Assembly: GCF_905220415.1 (NCBI RefSeq)
Contig: NC_059565.1
Location: 1,636,501-1,700,500 of the forward strand
Origin: Colias croceus
Lineage: Eukaryota > Arthropoda > Insecta > Lepidoptera > Pieridae
Length of the DNA stretch: 64,000 nucleotides
Reading direction: 5' to 3'
Positions 40,501-50,657 of this stretch are shown here, piece after piece. The notes beneath the pieces were generated by a model. It was given only the letters and a program-made list of their open reading frames with translations, was not told the DNA's origin and did not search any database. The position numbers were made by a program, and so were the translations under genes. Each line of letters begins with the position of its first letter. Within the stretch, counting starts at the first letter, position 1.

Positions 40501-43075
40501 TGTCAAAATACCATAATTCCTTGGAGAAATTAATAACGACACCCATAGCCCTAAGGAAATCTATACCGAGTAACGTCTCATTGTCGCCGGACTCGGGGAA
40601 AATAAGAAATGGTATTGTGATGATAACGTGTTCCAACCGCACCTGCAACGTGGTAGTGAGAACGTTCATTTCGCGTGCGTGGCCATCGGCGAGTTTAATT
40701 TTCCTCGTCGAGGGCGTGAGCGGGTGGCCTTTGCGTAGAAGGAGAGCATATAGTGTGTGACCGGCAATACAGTGTTTCGCGGCAGTATCAATTAAAGCTG
40801 TACCATTTACTCCCAAAATCTCGATTTTGAAAATGGGACGTAAGTCGCGACGCTTGACGGGCCTGTCGCCGACGCTACATGCCAACAAATCGTCATCGTT
40901 CCTAATACGCACATAATTATCATCATAACAATATATTAAATTCACATCATCAGTAAAGTTACTGTTTTTTACATCCGTTGATTTTTGCGAAAAATCTGAC
41001 TTATTACAGGTTTTATAGTTTGAAAAATTTATACAATTACATTCAAAATCCGACTTAATACACTTTTGAATTGTACCGTTACATGTATGCTTACCCTTAG
41101 TGTCATTTTGAGAAAAAACAACATTTTCGGTGGTAACAAGATTTTGTGAAAAATCAGACTTATGACCTTTTACTTGAGGGCAGGTTGTTACAATATCATC
41201 GATTTTATAGTTTGAAAATTTAATACAATTACATGCAAAATCCGACTTAATACACTTTTGCATTGTACTGTTACATGTACGCTTGCCCTTAACGTCGTGC
41301 ATTGAACTGTTACATGTACGCTTGCCCTTAACATCGTTACAACAAGAACACGGAACGTTGTGTGATAAATCTGAGTTACTGCCCTTTCCTTCGGGACACA
41401 TGTGCGAAATCTTTACGTCATTGCCTTTGTGACAACGAATTTGTTCACAATTATTATTACATACAAAGTTAAACTTGTTACATTTTTCCCGTGTACAGGT
41501 ATGAATTACGTCATCGATTTTGTGACTACGAAAATTATAACAATTTTGTACAAAATCGGTATCGGACTTTTTAAATTTCGGTATAGCTCCGTTACAAGGT
41601 GTAGGTACATTTTCAACATTATTAGCATAACAGGCACACTTGTCGTTAACGTTACATACAACATCTGTACTTTGTGTACACTTTTGGTTATTATGGGAAC
41701 AGATCAGATGTGACTTGTGATTATGATTGTTGTATGTATCGTTCGTGAACAAAATGTCCGAATGACAGAACTTATTTTCATAAGGAATACCGGTCAGCTT
41801 TTCACGATTACAGTAGTCATTGTTCACTGTACCAAACGAACTATTTTGAAAATCACGATCACGCACGGGTAATTCGAGACTATAGAACTTTTCCGATTTA
41901 TTTACGTAATTTACGGCACTTTCACTCGCGTTATAAGAGTTATTATTATGACTGTAAGACTCACCTCTGTCCTCTAACTTACGACACTGTTCACGTCGGT
42001 GACCGTAGCGCTTGCAGTAGGTACAGTAGGGACGTGCATGACCCGAGCCGGAGGCCGAGGTTGTCGGAGGAGCCCGAGGTGTCGCGTTCACGCCAGGCGC
42101 TCCGCGCGCTTGCGGCTGCGGCGGCGCGGGCGCGTGCAGGGCTGCGGTGGCGCGGTGCGGCGGCGGCGAACAAGAGGCCGCAGGCCGCGCGCGCATCGCG
42201 GGCGCGCCTCGTGCCTGCGGTCCGGCGGCAGCGGAGGGGGCCGGAGCGGCGCGGAAAGTACTCGCGCCGGCGGATGGCGATGGCCTCGCTGTTGATGCTC
42301 GTCGTACCTCTTCTCCCATGGAGTCTTCAATATTTCTAGCGTGTTTTAGTAACTCGGCGAATGTCGTAAACTCCTCTCTGCGGAGTCGTTTTCTTATACG
42401 AATGTTTAACAGGCCGTATATCATATCTAGTTTCACTTTTTCCGTTAAGTCACTCGGTGGCAACCTTGCCAACAAGGCGCGAGCTTTCGCCACGAACACA
42501 TCTGTATTTTCTTTCCCTTGTTCGTTTTCGAACAAGTCGCGGTATATTCTGTGGGGCGGCCGTCGGTCGCCGTAAGCGCTTCTTAAGTTAAATACGACCT
42601 CGTCCCAAGTAGATATTTGATTCTTAATGCCCTGCCACCAGGTGGCCGCATCATACGTCAACAACATTGACATCCCTTTAATTGCGTTGGTATCAGCCAC
42701 GTTGGCGCACTCTTTGTAGCTTTCCACTGCGTCTATGAATCCTTCTATCGATTCGTTCGGTGCGCCGCTAAATACCGCCTTGCACCGCGCAAAATTACCA
42801 TATTCGGCCATTGGCGCGGGAGTCGAGGTCATTGCGCGGTTCCCAATAACACTATCTAGGATTTCTTTAATTGCTTTTGTTTGTGTTCTCTGTAAACCCT
42901 CCAGGAGCATGGACACACTCTCTTGCGAGAATGTCGCGTCAGCGCAGTGAGGGGCGGGGGGGGGTTGGGGAATGCGTGTTGCATCATCCCCCTCGTCGCC
43001 ATGCTGGTACTCCTGTTGTTGTTGATGCGCGTCTTCTCTGTTTCCCTGTCTGGTACGCGTCATTATTATTAACAC
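37445..43075 (-). CDS. Gag-Pol polyprotein of a Ty3/gypsy-class retrotransposon
   Basis: 1876 codons without a break. Approximate residues: Gag capsid-like 90-250 (WWQGIKNQISTW); Ala/Pro-rich linker 260-340; one zinc knuckle 349-362 (CTYCKRYGHRREQC, C-x2-C-x4-H-x4-C); Asn/Cys/Lys-rich region 380-720 with internal repeats (DVKGKRTCNS, CIKSDF, CNC); protease 757-768 (ALIDTAAKHCIAG, with DTA instead of the usual DTG or DSG); RT 930-1110 with YLDDLL at about 1084; RNase H 1228-1345 (RTDAS, VADTLSRP); integrase with H-H-C-C zinc site 1440-1488 and catalytic D about 1512, D about 1573, E about 1608; AT-hook RGRP about 1804. The frame starts 47 bp from the 5' LTR (a second Met lies four codons on) and ends inside the 3' LTR. 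Gag and Pol share one frame, so no frameshift is needed. Confidence 0.95.
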   Translation of the reverse strand: MLIIMTRTRQGNREDAHQQQQEYQHGDEGDDATRIPQPPPAPHCADATFSQESVSMLLEGLQRTQTKAIKEILDSVIGNRAMTSTPAPMAEYGNFARCKAVFSGAPNESIEGFIDAVESYKECANVADTNAIKGMSMLLTYDAATWWQGIKNQISTWDEVVFNLRSAYGDRRPPHRIYRDLFENEQGKENTDVFVAKARALLARLPPSDLTEKVKLDMIYGLLNIRIRKRLRREEFTTFAELLKHARNIEDSMGEEVRRASTARPSPSAGASTFRAAPAPSAAAGPQARGAPAMRARPAASCSPPPHRATAALHAPAPPQPQARGAPGVNATPRAPPTTSASGSGHARPYCTYCKRYGHRREQCRKLEDRGESYSHNNNSYNASESAVNYVNKSEKFYSLELPVRDRDFQNSSFGTVNNDYCNREKLTGIPYENKFCHSDILFTNDTYNNHNHKSHLICSHNNQKCTQSTDVVCNVNDKCACYANNVENVPTPCNGAIPKFKKSDTDFVQNCYNFRSHKIDDVIHTCTREKCNKFNFVCNNNCEQIRCHKGNDVKISHMCPEGKGSNSDLSHNVPCSCCNDVKGKRTCNSSMHDVKGKRTCNSTMQKCIKSDFACNCIKFSNYKIDDIVTTCPQVKGHKSDFSQNLVTTENVVFSQNDTKGKHTCNGTIQKCIKSDFECNCINFSNYKTCNKSDFSQKSTDVKNSNFTDDVNLIYCYDDNYVRIRNDDDLLACSVGDRPVKRRDLRPIFKIEILGVNGTALIDTAAKHCIAGHTLYALLLRKGHPLTPSTRKIKLADGHAREMNVLTTTLQVRLEHVIITIPFLIFPESGDNETLLGIDFLRAMGVVINFSKELWYFDNDHRVKHTLFFEPTSRGTTCASTDVLRDDEGTQLESAERDELAQILVKHAHIFRLGGAPTPFAEHRIDTGEHPPIAVPPYRLNPAKKEVMKKEIEKMLQEDIIEECESAWCAPALMIPKARGGVRFCVDYRRLNAVTKSDTYPMPLIDELLQSTKRNCFMSTLDLRSGYWQVSVQIEDRDKTAFISPLGIYRFKRMPFGLKNAPATFQRLIDRLRSCASLKDVVLLAYLDDLLIISSGFQQHLKDLEAVFERLTEYNLHVNREKCVFARERVKYLGHIITQEGVSIDNDKVSAVLEMKEPANLKHMRTFLQTCSWFRKFIPNFSQVAEPLTRLTRKNQPWTWGEAQLQAFNELKRLLTSAPILTQADFSRPFILRTDASNYALGAVLLQGELKEERPIEYASRLLTSAERNYSTTEREALAVVWAVERFRSYLDGQPVIIGSDHQPLRWLLTLKSPTGRLVRWALKLQSFDIQFQYTPGKANVVADTLSRPICTGETRDQCGICTVIIDVPVKKPDVLRQEQLADPELEKIVKELEATEEVAAQRWTERGYMMDQGVLYRYNPDSDSESPQLVVPAGQQQDILKQCHDSAVAGHPGIDNTYKKVSQLYFFTGMRRIIADYVKACVQCQRYKATNNKPPGLLQTPVMNQRNEVLAIDLFGPLREGEEGERWILLVEDTATRWVELYALKDATAEACARVLIEEFFMRFGLPRRIISDNGVQFISAVMRQCMSVLGVTQNLVPLYHPEANPAERKNRDLKAQLARLVEGDHSTWPKNLPVIRFALNSAVCRTTGTTPAYLTFGRELRSPSEATHDQRAILDKDNFVPQITPYLRRFLSSLSAIRERVEKQQDKAKEYADQARRRMEYKVGDKVLLKSHLLSKGSKALTAKFMPRRDGPYVITKKISPTTYNIARMELPHEIIGKYHVQDLTPFISNDDTPPEPVNPVKKRGRPKKVKEQLVQERGRTPELEGEYIVNRSPVAARVLTTRASRGRLPIRFASPPAPLCNGRRISRTCSRYC
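37587..37600 (-). other. Polypurine tract
   Basis: Minus strand CTAGAGGGGGAGTA abuts the 3' LTR and would prime plus-strand synthesis. It also lies within the gag-pol coding frame. Confidence 0.75.
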
Positions 43076-43102
43076 AACACGAATCGTTTAGCCACTAATC
43101 CA

Positions 43103-43120
43103 CCCACTGTTGGGACGCCA
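43103..43120 (-). other. Primer-binding site
   Basis: Minus strand TGGCGTCCCAACAGTGGG begins 2 nt after the 5' LTR. TGG pairs with a tRNA CCA end. The tRNA is not identified. Confidence 0.65.
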
Positions 43121-43122
43121 GA

Positions 43123-43579
43123 TATAGGCATAGGTCGTCCGATGAAGGGGTACGCCACTGCCAGCACTAGCAGGCAGAAATGATAACTCAGGGGTGGATG
43201 TCAGTTCTTTACTAATAAAATAATTATATAAAGGTTGTGGATCAGTGGTCGCCTTTCCACACAAGGTCACAATACACTATACTAAGAATAGGAGAAGTTA
43301 GGGTCTGCGCGGGAAACGTTGTGTCGCGTTCGCGGTTAATCCTCGACTACCTATAACGGCTGAACGTGTAGCAGACGCGCCGGCCGTTACAGAGGGGCGC
43401 GGGAGGTGAGGCGAACCATATTGGAAAGCGTCCGCGACTAACAATAACGGCTACACGTGCGGGAGATGCGCCGGCCGTTACAGAGGGGCGCGGGAGGTGA
43501 GGCGAACCTTATTGGCAAGCGTCCGCGAGAGGCCCTTGTGGTTAAGACGCGGGCGGCTACAGGACTACGGTTTACTATA
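43123..43579 (-). repeat. 5' LTR
   Basis: Same length and, by reading, same sequence as 37130-37586. Confidence 0.93.
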
Positions 43580-43709
43580 ATTGGGTAATTTTTGTCCATA
43601 GTCACGCCTTAGTTTTAATAATTTATGACTACAATATACACGCTTTTAATTAATTAAATTAAAATACTAATAAATTAATTATACTATAGGGACGTTATTA
43701 TATTATTAA

Positions 43710-43898
43710 CTACCGGTCCGCCCCGGCTTCGCCCGTGGTACATATTTCGCAATAAAAAGTAGTCTATGTCCTTTCTCGGGTATCAAAATATCTCTATACC
43801 AAATTTCATGCAAATTGGTTCAGTAGTTTAGGCGTGATTGAGTAACAGACAGACAGACAGAGTTACTTTCGCAATATCGCACATATTACGTAGTATGG
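43710..43898 (-). repeat. SINE-like repeat, family S4
   Basis: ACCGGTCCGCCCCGGCTTCG start, CAAATTTCATGCAAATTGGT core, (GACA)n and a TACGTAGTATGGAT tail. Confidence 0.7.
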
Positions 43899-44341
43899 AT
43901 TATATGCATATGTAGGAAGAACTAATTAATAATTCAGAAACAAGAAAAACTCGCTCTACATAATTTTAACTTTTAATGAATCATCATAATCCATTAAAAA
44001 ATATAAAACCTCCACCAATTTTTCAGAAAAAAATTTTTTTCCATAACTTTTCCAAACCTTGTCAGTTATTAAGGTCCTGATTACATATTGTACACGTATT
44101 AAAAAATATTTGTATAAAACATGTGTGACTTGTAACAATAAGTCTGTTTGTCTGTCTGACAGTATACACAGATCAACCATGATGGATTGATAGTAAAATC
44201 TATGCGTAAAAACTTGTCACAGTGTTTGTTATACTTCCGTGACGTATTGAGAGATTTAGAAATTAAACATTTTAACGGATTTTAAACGAGATTTATTCAT
44301 TATATTATATTATTATTACTCTCCCCGTCCCCGTGAATATA

Positions 44342-44735
44342 TTATATCTACTAGCTTCCCGCCGCGGCTTCGCCCGCTTTATCTAAAACCTAATAAATTA
44401 TATAATACTAGCTTTCCGCCTGCGGCTTCGCCCGCGTTTTCAAAAAAACCCGCATAGTTCCCGTTCCCGTGGGATTTCCGGGATTAAACCTAGCCTATGT
44501 TACTCGTGGATAATGTAGCTTTCGAATGGTGAAAGAATTTTTATAATCGGTCCAGTAGTTTATGAGCCTATTCATTACAATCAAACAAACAAACAAAGTT
44601 TTCCTCTTTATAATATTAGTGTAGAAAACCTTCCTCTTGAATCACTCTAAAAGGGATAGAGACAGAGAAAGTTAGAAAGAAAGAAAGAAAGAAACATTTA
44701 TATATAGTTACTTTGTTTTATACTACCTATGTAGT
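44342..44735 (-). repeat. S2 SINE split by a nested S3 SINE
   Basis: S2 sequence runs CCTAATAAATTATATA to 44402, stops, and resumes at 44627 with AAAACCTTCCTCTTGAATCA. The gap holds a complete S3 copy. The resumed part contains an (AAAG)n tract. Confidence 0.8.
44403..44626 (-). repeat. SINE-like repeat, family S3 (nested)
   Basis: TAGCTTTCCGCCTGCGGC to CTTTATAATATTAGTGTAG, near-identical to 23121-23342. Inserted in an older S2 copy. Confidence 0.8.
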
Positions 44736-45153
44736 GATAATATTTTTTTCCTACATAATATACCTATTTCTAATTATTGCCTGAAAGAAATAACTGCATA
44801 AAAAATATTATAAGTAAACGTACGGAACCCAGCTTTTCATAATTTAGCTTCACTCTTGGCCATTAATAAGTCAACTATAAACAACAAGATTAATAATTGT
44901 TGTTTTTTAACCATTAACCTATAATTGAAATAAACATTTCAAATAATCGTTATTTAGCTAATTACATCTATTTAAAATTTACATTCTTATCATTCAAGTT
45001 TATCTAAATTCCATAACATTTAAAAATAAATACGTAATATGCTTATGTGTTTATTTAGTTATGTTTTTTTAATAACTACTTTAAATAAGTAATTAATAAT
45101 TATGTTATTTTGGTCCAAACTGTTAAATGTATAGGTATTAGGTACCTATCTAT

Positions 45154-45381
45154 AGGTACTAATATTATAAAGAGGTAAGGTAAAAGGTTTGTATGTATGT
45201 ATGTATGTATGGTTTTCACGCAAAAAACTACTGAACCGATTACAATGAAATTTAGCACACATATAGAGGGTAACTTGGATTAACACATAGAATAGGTTTT
45301 ATCCCGGAAATCCCACGGGAACGAGAACTATGCGGGTTTTCCTTTGAAAACGCGGGCGAAGCCGCGGGCGGAAAGCTAGTA
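45154..45381 (+). repeat. SINE-like repeat, family S3b
   Basis: ACTAATATTATAAAGAGGTA start, (TATG)n, TTTAGCACACATATAGAGGG, ends GGGCGGAAAGCTAG. Confidence 0.75.
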
Positions 45382-45671
45382 TATTATATTTTGGTAACAG
45401 AAGGCTTACCTACCACAGTTACCTACCTACACAGTTGGTCACTGGCCCGTGAAATAAAAACTGTTAAAAACTTAAACGGATGTGCACACTTTACAAGTTT
45501 ATGTTTACTCGCGTAAAATTAAACACAAGAAAAAAAAATCGTAAAATGCATCTGCCCCATAAGCCCCAAATAAAAGAAAAAGAAAGAAGAAATTTATTAG
45601 TTTATGCATTGAGTTTGTGTTTGTATGTAACCGTCTCCTTTAACTCGATTTCGCCCCTTTTACGACCCACC

Positions 45672-45773
45672 CATTTACTTTTATAAATCGTCGCCTTACT
45701 CCATGACGCTGCGGTATTGCCATGACGCGACCTTGAAATTTTACTCTCAACGCGCCTAAAGAAGTTTCACTTC
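45672..45773. mobile_element. MITE, family M1, partial
   Basis: Reverse copy of the 4242-4372 type: TTGCCATGACGCGACCTTGA then AAAGAAGTTTCACTTC. The opposite end is missing. Confidence 0.55.
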
Positions 45774-46029
45774 AAAAATTGTTAAATAATTATACCTACT
45801 TACACGTGACACAAAAGCAAACATACACAAAACCTTACAATATTAGTGTGATTAACTGATAATTTAAAATAACAAACGATAACATAGGTAACATTGTTTT
45901 AATGTCTGTTTGTGTTTGTTTAAGTGATGTTAACAAAGTGACGATTAGCTAATAACATAATAGTTATAAAAGAGTTTTTTTTTATATAACAGAGTTCCGT
46001 ACTTTTTAATGATGTACGTATTATGAAAT

Positions 46030-46256
46030 ACTAGCTGTCCGCCCTTCGCCCGCGTTTCCAAAGAAAAACCCGCATAGTTCCCGTTCCCGGGGGAATTCCG
46101 GGATAAAACCTATCCTATGTGTTAATCCAAGTTACCCTCCATATGTGTGCTAAATTTCATTGTAATCGGTTCAGTAGTATTTGCGTGAAAGAGTGACAAA
46201 CACACACACACATCCTGACAAACTTTCGCATTTATAATATTAGTAGGATAGGATAA
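46030..46256 (-). repeat. SINE-like repeat, family S3b
   Basis: TAGCTGTCCGCCCTTCGC to TTTATAATATTAGTAGGATA with CATATGTGTGCTAAATTTCA inside. Confidence 0.7.
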
Positions 46257-46430
46257 AAGATGCTATGCTTATTTTATTATCGATTTTTATTTCAACTTTT
46301 ATTGAAACTTAACTGGGAGAACTGCAGTAAATAATGAAAACTTTCTTTTGAATTGACTTATCATTATGTTACCGTAACAGTTTATTATAATAATATTTAT
46401 ATTAAATATATTTATTTCATGTAACTTGGT

Positions 46431-46590
46431 AAACTCAAACTCAAACTCAAACATTCATTTATTCAATTAGACTACTATTTAGTAGCATTTTCGAATCGTC
46501 ATTACATAATTATTTTTAACATTTACCACCGATTCGGAAAGCAGTATCTGTGGAGAAGAACCGGCAAGAAACTCCATAATAATGTTATGT
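46431..46590 (+). repeat. Lepidopteran retroposon fragment with (AACTCA)n head
   Basis: ACTCAAACTCAAACTCAAAC, then TTAGACTACTATTTAGTAGC and GAGAAGAACCGGCAAGAAAC. The last motif is common in butterfly and moth repeats. A partial relative lies at about 12890-12960. Confidence 0.6.
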
Positions 46591-46965
46591 TGAAAGAAAA
46601 TAAAAATAAATGACTTTTTCGTGTATTTTTGTAAAATGTGTACAGAGTCACGGGCCACAAGACCATTGTTTTTCATTATTCATATACTTAGGTATTTCAT
46701 TAACCTCCTTTTTTTCCAAAGTAGGTAGTTTTATCATAGTGCCAATAAAGTACTACAATGTTCGAACCAACATTTTTGCTAATCGAAATGTACAGGCGCA
46801 GTAATTTTATTGTGTATGTTGGTTTAAATGCATGTTTCTATATTTCAAGGTATTGAATCTGTTAGTAACATTTTTTGGTCCTCTTGTTTTTGACCAAAAC
46901 TAGATGATAAACTCTATTTTTAATCACTAATGCCAGGGAAATACTTGACAGATACTATTTATCCT

Positions 46966-47183
46966 ACTAATATTATAAATGCGAAAGTTTGTATGGATGT
47001 ATGGATGTTTGTTACTCTTTCACGTAAAAACTACAGAACCGATTACAATAAAATTTAGCACACATATAGAGGGTAACTTAGATTAATACATAGGATAGTT
47101 TTTATCCCGGAAATCTCACGGGAACGGGAACTATGCGGGTTTTCCTTTGCAAACGCGGGTGAAGCCGCGGGCGGATATCTAGT
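46966..47183 (+). repeat. SINE-like repeat, family S3b
   Basis: ACTAATATTATAAATGCGAA to GCCGCGGGCGGATATCTAG. Confidence 0.75.
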
Positions 47184-47283
47184 GTAATTATAATTTATAC
47201 CTACCTATTTAAAAATGTAGAGTGTAATAAGTATATTTGAAATTATATTATTAACAATTAACTATTATTTATGACAGACTAGT

Positions 47284-47475
47284 TCACTAGTGTACCGCTC
47301 GCGGCTTCACCCCCTTTGTAATAAATTATAAACTAAAACCTTCCTCTTGAATCACTCTACTTAAAAAAACGCATCAAAATCCGTTGCGTAGATTTAAAGA
47401 TTTATACATACACAGGGACATAGGGACAAGGAAAGCGACTTTATTTTTCTAATTTTATACTACCTATGTTGTAGT
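47284..47475 (-). repeat. SINE-like repeat, family S2, degenerate
   Basis: CTAGTGTACCGCTCGCGGCT start and TAAACTAAAACCTTCCTCTT core, ends near a GTAGTGATAC tail. Confidence 0.65.
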
Positions 47476-47950
47476 GATACTTTACTAGAATATTACTCAA
47501 CAATATACAAACATACACATACGAAATCGGTTAAATATTATGGTTCAAAGTCGAGCACAATTAAATACTAAGATTCTGTAATATTTTCATCATGTGTACC
47601 TATTTGTGTTTCTTATCAAAAAGATTATCTATTGTAAAGTTAATGTAATGATAAAATTACACACAGATAAAGTGTTATTTTTATACAAACTATCATTTAA
47701 AGCAAAAAAGGAAAAAAAAAGATTATTGGGATATCTGTAAGAAAATACCCAACCAGTAACCAATGTTGACCAATGTAACAAACAGTTTTGGATTTTTTCG
47801 TTTTATTTTTAAAAAGTTATTAATGTCATTTTACTTAATAGGTACCTATAGTACTTTCGATATGAATTTAAAGTTTTTTGATATCTGTAATAGTTACGGA
47901 ATAATCGACACACACTTAAGTCTTAACGATTACACCCTGTATATTACTAA

Positions 47951-48150
47951 CTAGCTGCGCTTCGCGGTATCACCCGCGTGGCTCCGCTCCTGATGGTCTT
48001 AGGTTAATGATAATATATAGCGTAGTCTTCCTCGATAAATGGGCTATCTAACACCGAAATAATTTTTCAAATCGGACATTTAGTTCCTGAGATTAGCGCG
48101 ATCAAACAAACAAACAGACTCTTCAGCTTTATAATATTATAAGTATAGAT
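47951..48150 (-). repeat. SINE-like repeat, family S1
   Basis: CTAGCTGCGCTTCGCGGTAT to TATAAGTATAGAT. Lies 190 bp downstream of the exon at 48342-48628. Confidence 0.75.
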
Positions 48151-48341
48151 TAAAAAACTTATTATGTACACTTCTTTACTTCAACTCTATTTTATTTTAC
48201 TAGTCTGTGAAGTTCTCTATCTAGGACATAAATAATTGCGACAGACTATTTATTTATTTTTTAAATTTCAGGAATAATTCGTCAGAGAAGTAAGAAAAGG
48301 GAAGAAGAAACAGAACAGAACATCCAGAAGATACTACTTAC

Positions 48342-48628
48342 ATGACATTTGCCCTGGACAATCTCAACTCCTTCTTCATAGACCGCCGCCATCTTCTATT
48401 TTTTTCACTAAAACTCTTATAGAGTGGCCCTTGAAACTTTTCAACAATTGACCCTTTTCTTACCACGCATATTGAACTACGTAGTTCCTTATTAAAATTA
48501 TCTGTACCAGTGTTTATTTCATTATTAGAATCTTCTGTTTCTCTTGTTTTAATATCTTCATTCTCTTTTATTTCACCATCTTCGTTTGAACAGAAAGCGT
48601 CGTTGGTGAATCCTTGATTTGCCGCCAT
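48342..48628 (-). CDS. Upstream coding exon, possible alternative first exon of Oca2
   Basis: ATG at 48628 opens MAANQGFTNDAFCSNEDGEI and continues acidic through NEDIKTRETEDSNNEINTGT to a basic end (SEKNRRWRRSMKKELRLSRA, NV). Donor GTAAGT follows after two bases of a codon. That phase does not fit the exon at 24926-25127 but fits the micro-exon 14294-14327, and the resulting frame would be 780 codons. It has no membrane helix and resembles the acidic/basic cytosolic N-termini of P proteins only in composition. It could equally begin another gene whose next exon I failed to see. Confidence 0.55.
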
Positions 48629-48691
48629 TTCTGAAAGATTTTTTTAGAGTTTAATATTTGAGTGATAAATTACTTTTACATTAATTAAGAT

Positions 48692-48876
48692 ACTAGCTGC
48701 GCTTTGTGGTTTCACCCTCGTGGCTCCGCTCCTGTTGGTATATTATAGTCTGCCATCCTCGATAAATGCTAACGAACACAGAAAGAATTTTTCAAATCGG
48801 ACCAGTGGTTCCAGAGATTTGCGCGTTCAAACAAATAAACAAACTCTTCAGCTTTATAATATAAAGTACCTATAGA
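48692..48876 (-). repeat. SINE-like repeat, family S1
   Basis: TAGCTGCGCTTTGTGGTTTC to CTTCAGCTTTATAATATAAA. It lies about 64 bp upstream of the 48628 ATG, where the promoter or 5' UTR should be. Confidence 0.7.
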
Positions 48877-49375
48877 TTAATTAGCCGTTGATTTATCATA
48901 ACACAGTATAAAACAAATCAAAATCGCTTCCCGCGATCGGTGTGTCTGTACCTATGCTTAAATCTATAAAATTAGTAATTACGCAACAGATTTTGATGGG
49001 ATTTTTATAATAGATAGAGTATATATTTTTTTTAATTTAAGACCAATTGGAAGCCGCGGGCGATTAGCTAGTGGATAATATATAATAACTACTGAACCAA
49101 TTGAGATGAAATTTTTATATGTAAATAAGTACTTACATGCTATCAAAATGTAAGGTAAATATAACTACAGTAGTATTTTATTTTTACTATCTACTTATAT
49201 AATCATATGTATGATTTAAAATGAATTTCGAAATATACAATTCAAGGGTCGTGTCTTATCTGTTTTAGTAAAATTTCTAATCAAGACAGTTATCATTTTT
49301 TTAATCATTGTTTTAATAATTAATATATGCAACTAGAACAATTCAGAATTTGATACGATTATTTATTGTTTAAAA

Positions 49376-49610
49376 CTAGCTTTTCTTCTGGATTTGATCA
49401 TAATTCAAAAAAAGTAAAGTCCCATGTCCCCTCGTGGGGTAAGGGGCAGATGCATTATACATCTGTTTCACTGATCGGTTTTCATTAGGTGATAATTCTG
49501 TGTCCTGCCAGAACGAGACAATTTTTTTCTTCGTCTCCACCGGGAATCGAACCCAGGACCATAATTCTAATAAACAGATACTTGATTGTCTCAAAAATTA
49601 ATCTAAAATT
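49376..49610 (-). repeat. tRNA-like SINE (AGTCCCATGTCCCCTCGTGG type)
   Basis: Contains GGGGCAGATGCATTATACAT and, on the minus strand, GGTCCTGGGTTCGATTCCCG, a B-box. The 72-codon frame on the minus strand is a by-product, not a protein. Confidence 0.6.
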
Positions 49611-49877
49611 AATAAAATTGCTCGTCTGATTTTCCTGATACTACAAAAAAAGTTCGTGTTTTTTTTTTTGTTAACCATTATTCTACGAATTAATTAACTG
49701 TATTATTTTTCAAGACAGCACCTATCCTTATGTTAAAATTTATTGAAATTGGTTCAACGGTTTAACACTGTGATGTGAACGTACCTCATTTAGCTTACTA
49801 GAGTTACTTATATTTGCTTAGAGTAATAATTACTTGTACGTGCATGATTTAAAAACTTGCTGGATCTTGTATTATAG

Positions 49878-50067
49878 ACTAGCTGAGCTCTGCGGTTTTA
49901 CCCGCAGTGCTCCACTCCTGTTGGTCTTAGCGTGATAATATATAGCCTATAGCCTTCCTCGATCAATGGGCTATCTAACACCGATATAATTTTTCAAATC
50001 GGACCAGTAGTCCCTGAGATTAGCGCGTTCAAACAAACAAACTCTTCAGCTTTGTAATATTATAAAT
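49878..50067 (-). repeat. SINE-like repeat, family S1
   Basis: CTAGCTGAGCTCTGCGGTTT to CAGCTTTGTAATATTATAAA. Confidence 0.75.
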
Positions 50068-50465
50068 GCGTATGCGTGTGTTTACATTACACGCAAATAC
50101 TACTGAACAGATTACAATGAAACTTAGCACACATTAAATCTTACAATAAGAAAGTTTTCGGTGCGTTACATGTAGATGCTCTACAGTAGAGTCTATATAC
50201 AATGAATGTATTATAAGGAATTAACGAACATTTTCAATGTAGGTATAGTGAAATAATATATTTGAGTATGTTACTTTGATGTTTACCTATGATAATATCT
50301 AAGTTTTAATAAAAATTTTTCAGACTCAGTATTTTTCTAGCTCAAAGATTAAAAACCTATGTAAGTATGTTGAATTTTTTACAGTAATTATACATACATA
50401 CGTATTAGTATTTAGATGTGTATTTAAAAATAATGCTTATAAATAGTTTAAATTAAAATATCACC

Positions 50466-50657
50466 ACATCACTACTTAGTATAAAACAAAGTCACTTTCT
50501 CTGTCCCTATGTCCCTTTGTATGCTTAAATCTTTAAAACTACGCAACGGATTTTGATGCGGTTTTTTTTAATAGATAGAGTGATTCAAGGGGAAGGTTTT
50601 AGTATATAATTTATTAGGTTTTAGACAAAGCGGGCGAAGCCGCGGGCGGTAAGCTAG
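50466..50657 (+). repeat. SINE-like repeat, family S2 (best copy)
   Basis: CATCACTACTTAGTATAAAA start, CTATGTCCCTTTGTATGCTT, GCAACGGATTTTGATGCGGT, ends CGGGCGGTAAGCTAG. Confidence 0.8.

Larger units (their letters stand above)
37126..43583 (-). mobile_element. Complete Ty3/gypsy-class LTR retrotransposon
   Basis: Two 457-bp LTRs (37130-37586, 43123-43579) flank a 5.5-kb interior coding a single gag-pol frame on the minus strand. Target duplication ATTG at 37126-37129 and 43580-43583. A primer-binding-type TGGCGTCCCAACAGTGGG lies 2 bp inside the 5' (right) LTR, and a purine tract AGAGGGGGAG lies 4 bp inside the 3' (left) LTR. Domain order Gag, protease, RT, RNase H, integrase places it in the Ty3/gypsy (Metaviridae) class. 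No env frame is present. I saw no difference between the LTRs on reading, so insertion looks recent. Confidence 0.95.

Noticed and set aside
37126..43583. An envelope gene that would make the LTR element an errantivirus.
   Set aside because: Gag-Pol fills the interior up to and into the 3' LTR; no second frame with a signal peptide or membrane anchor exists.
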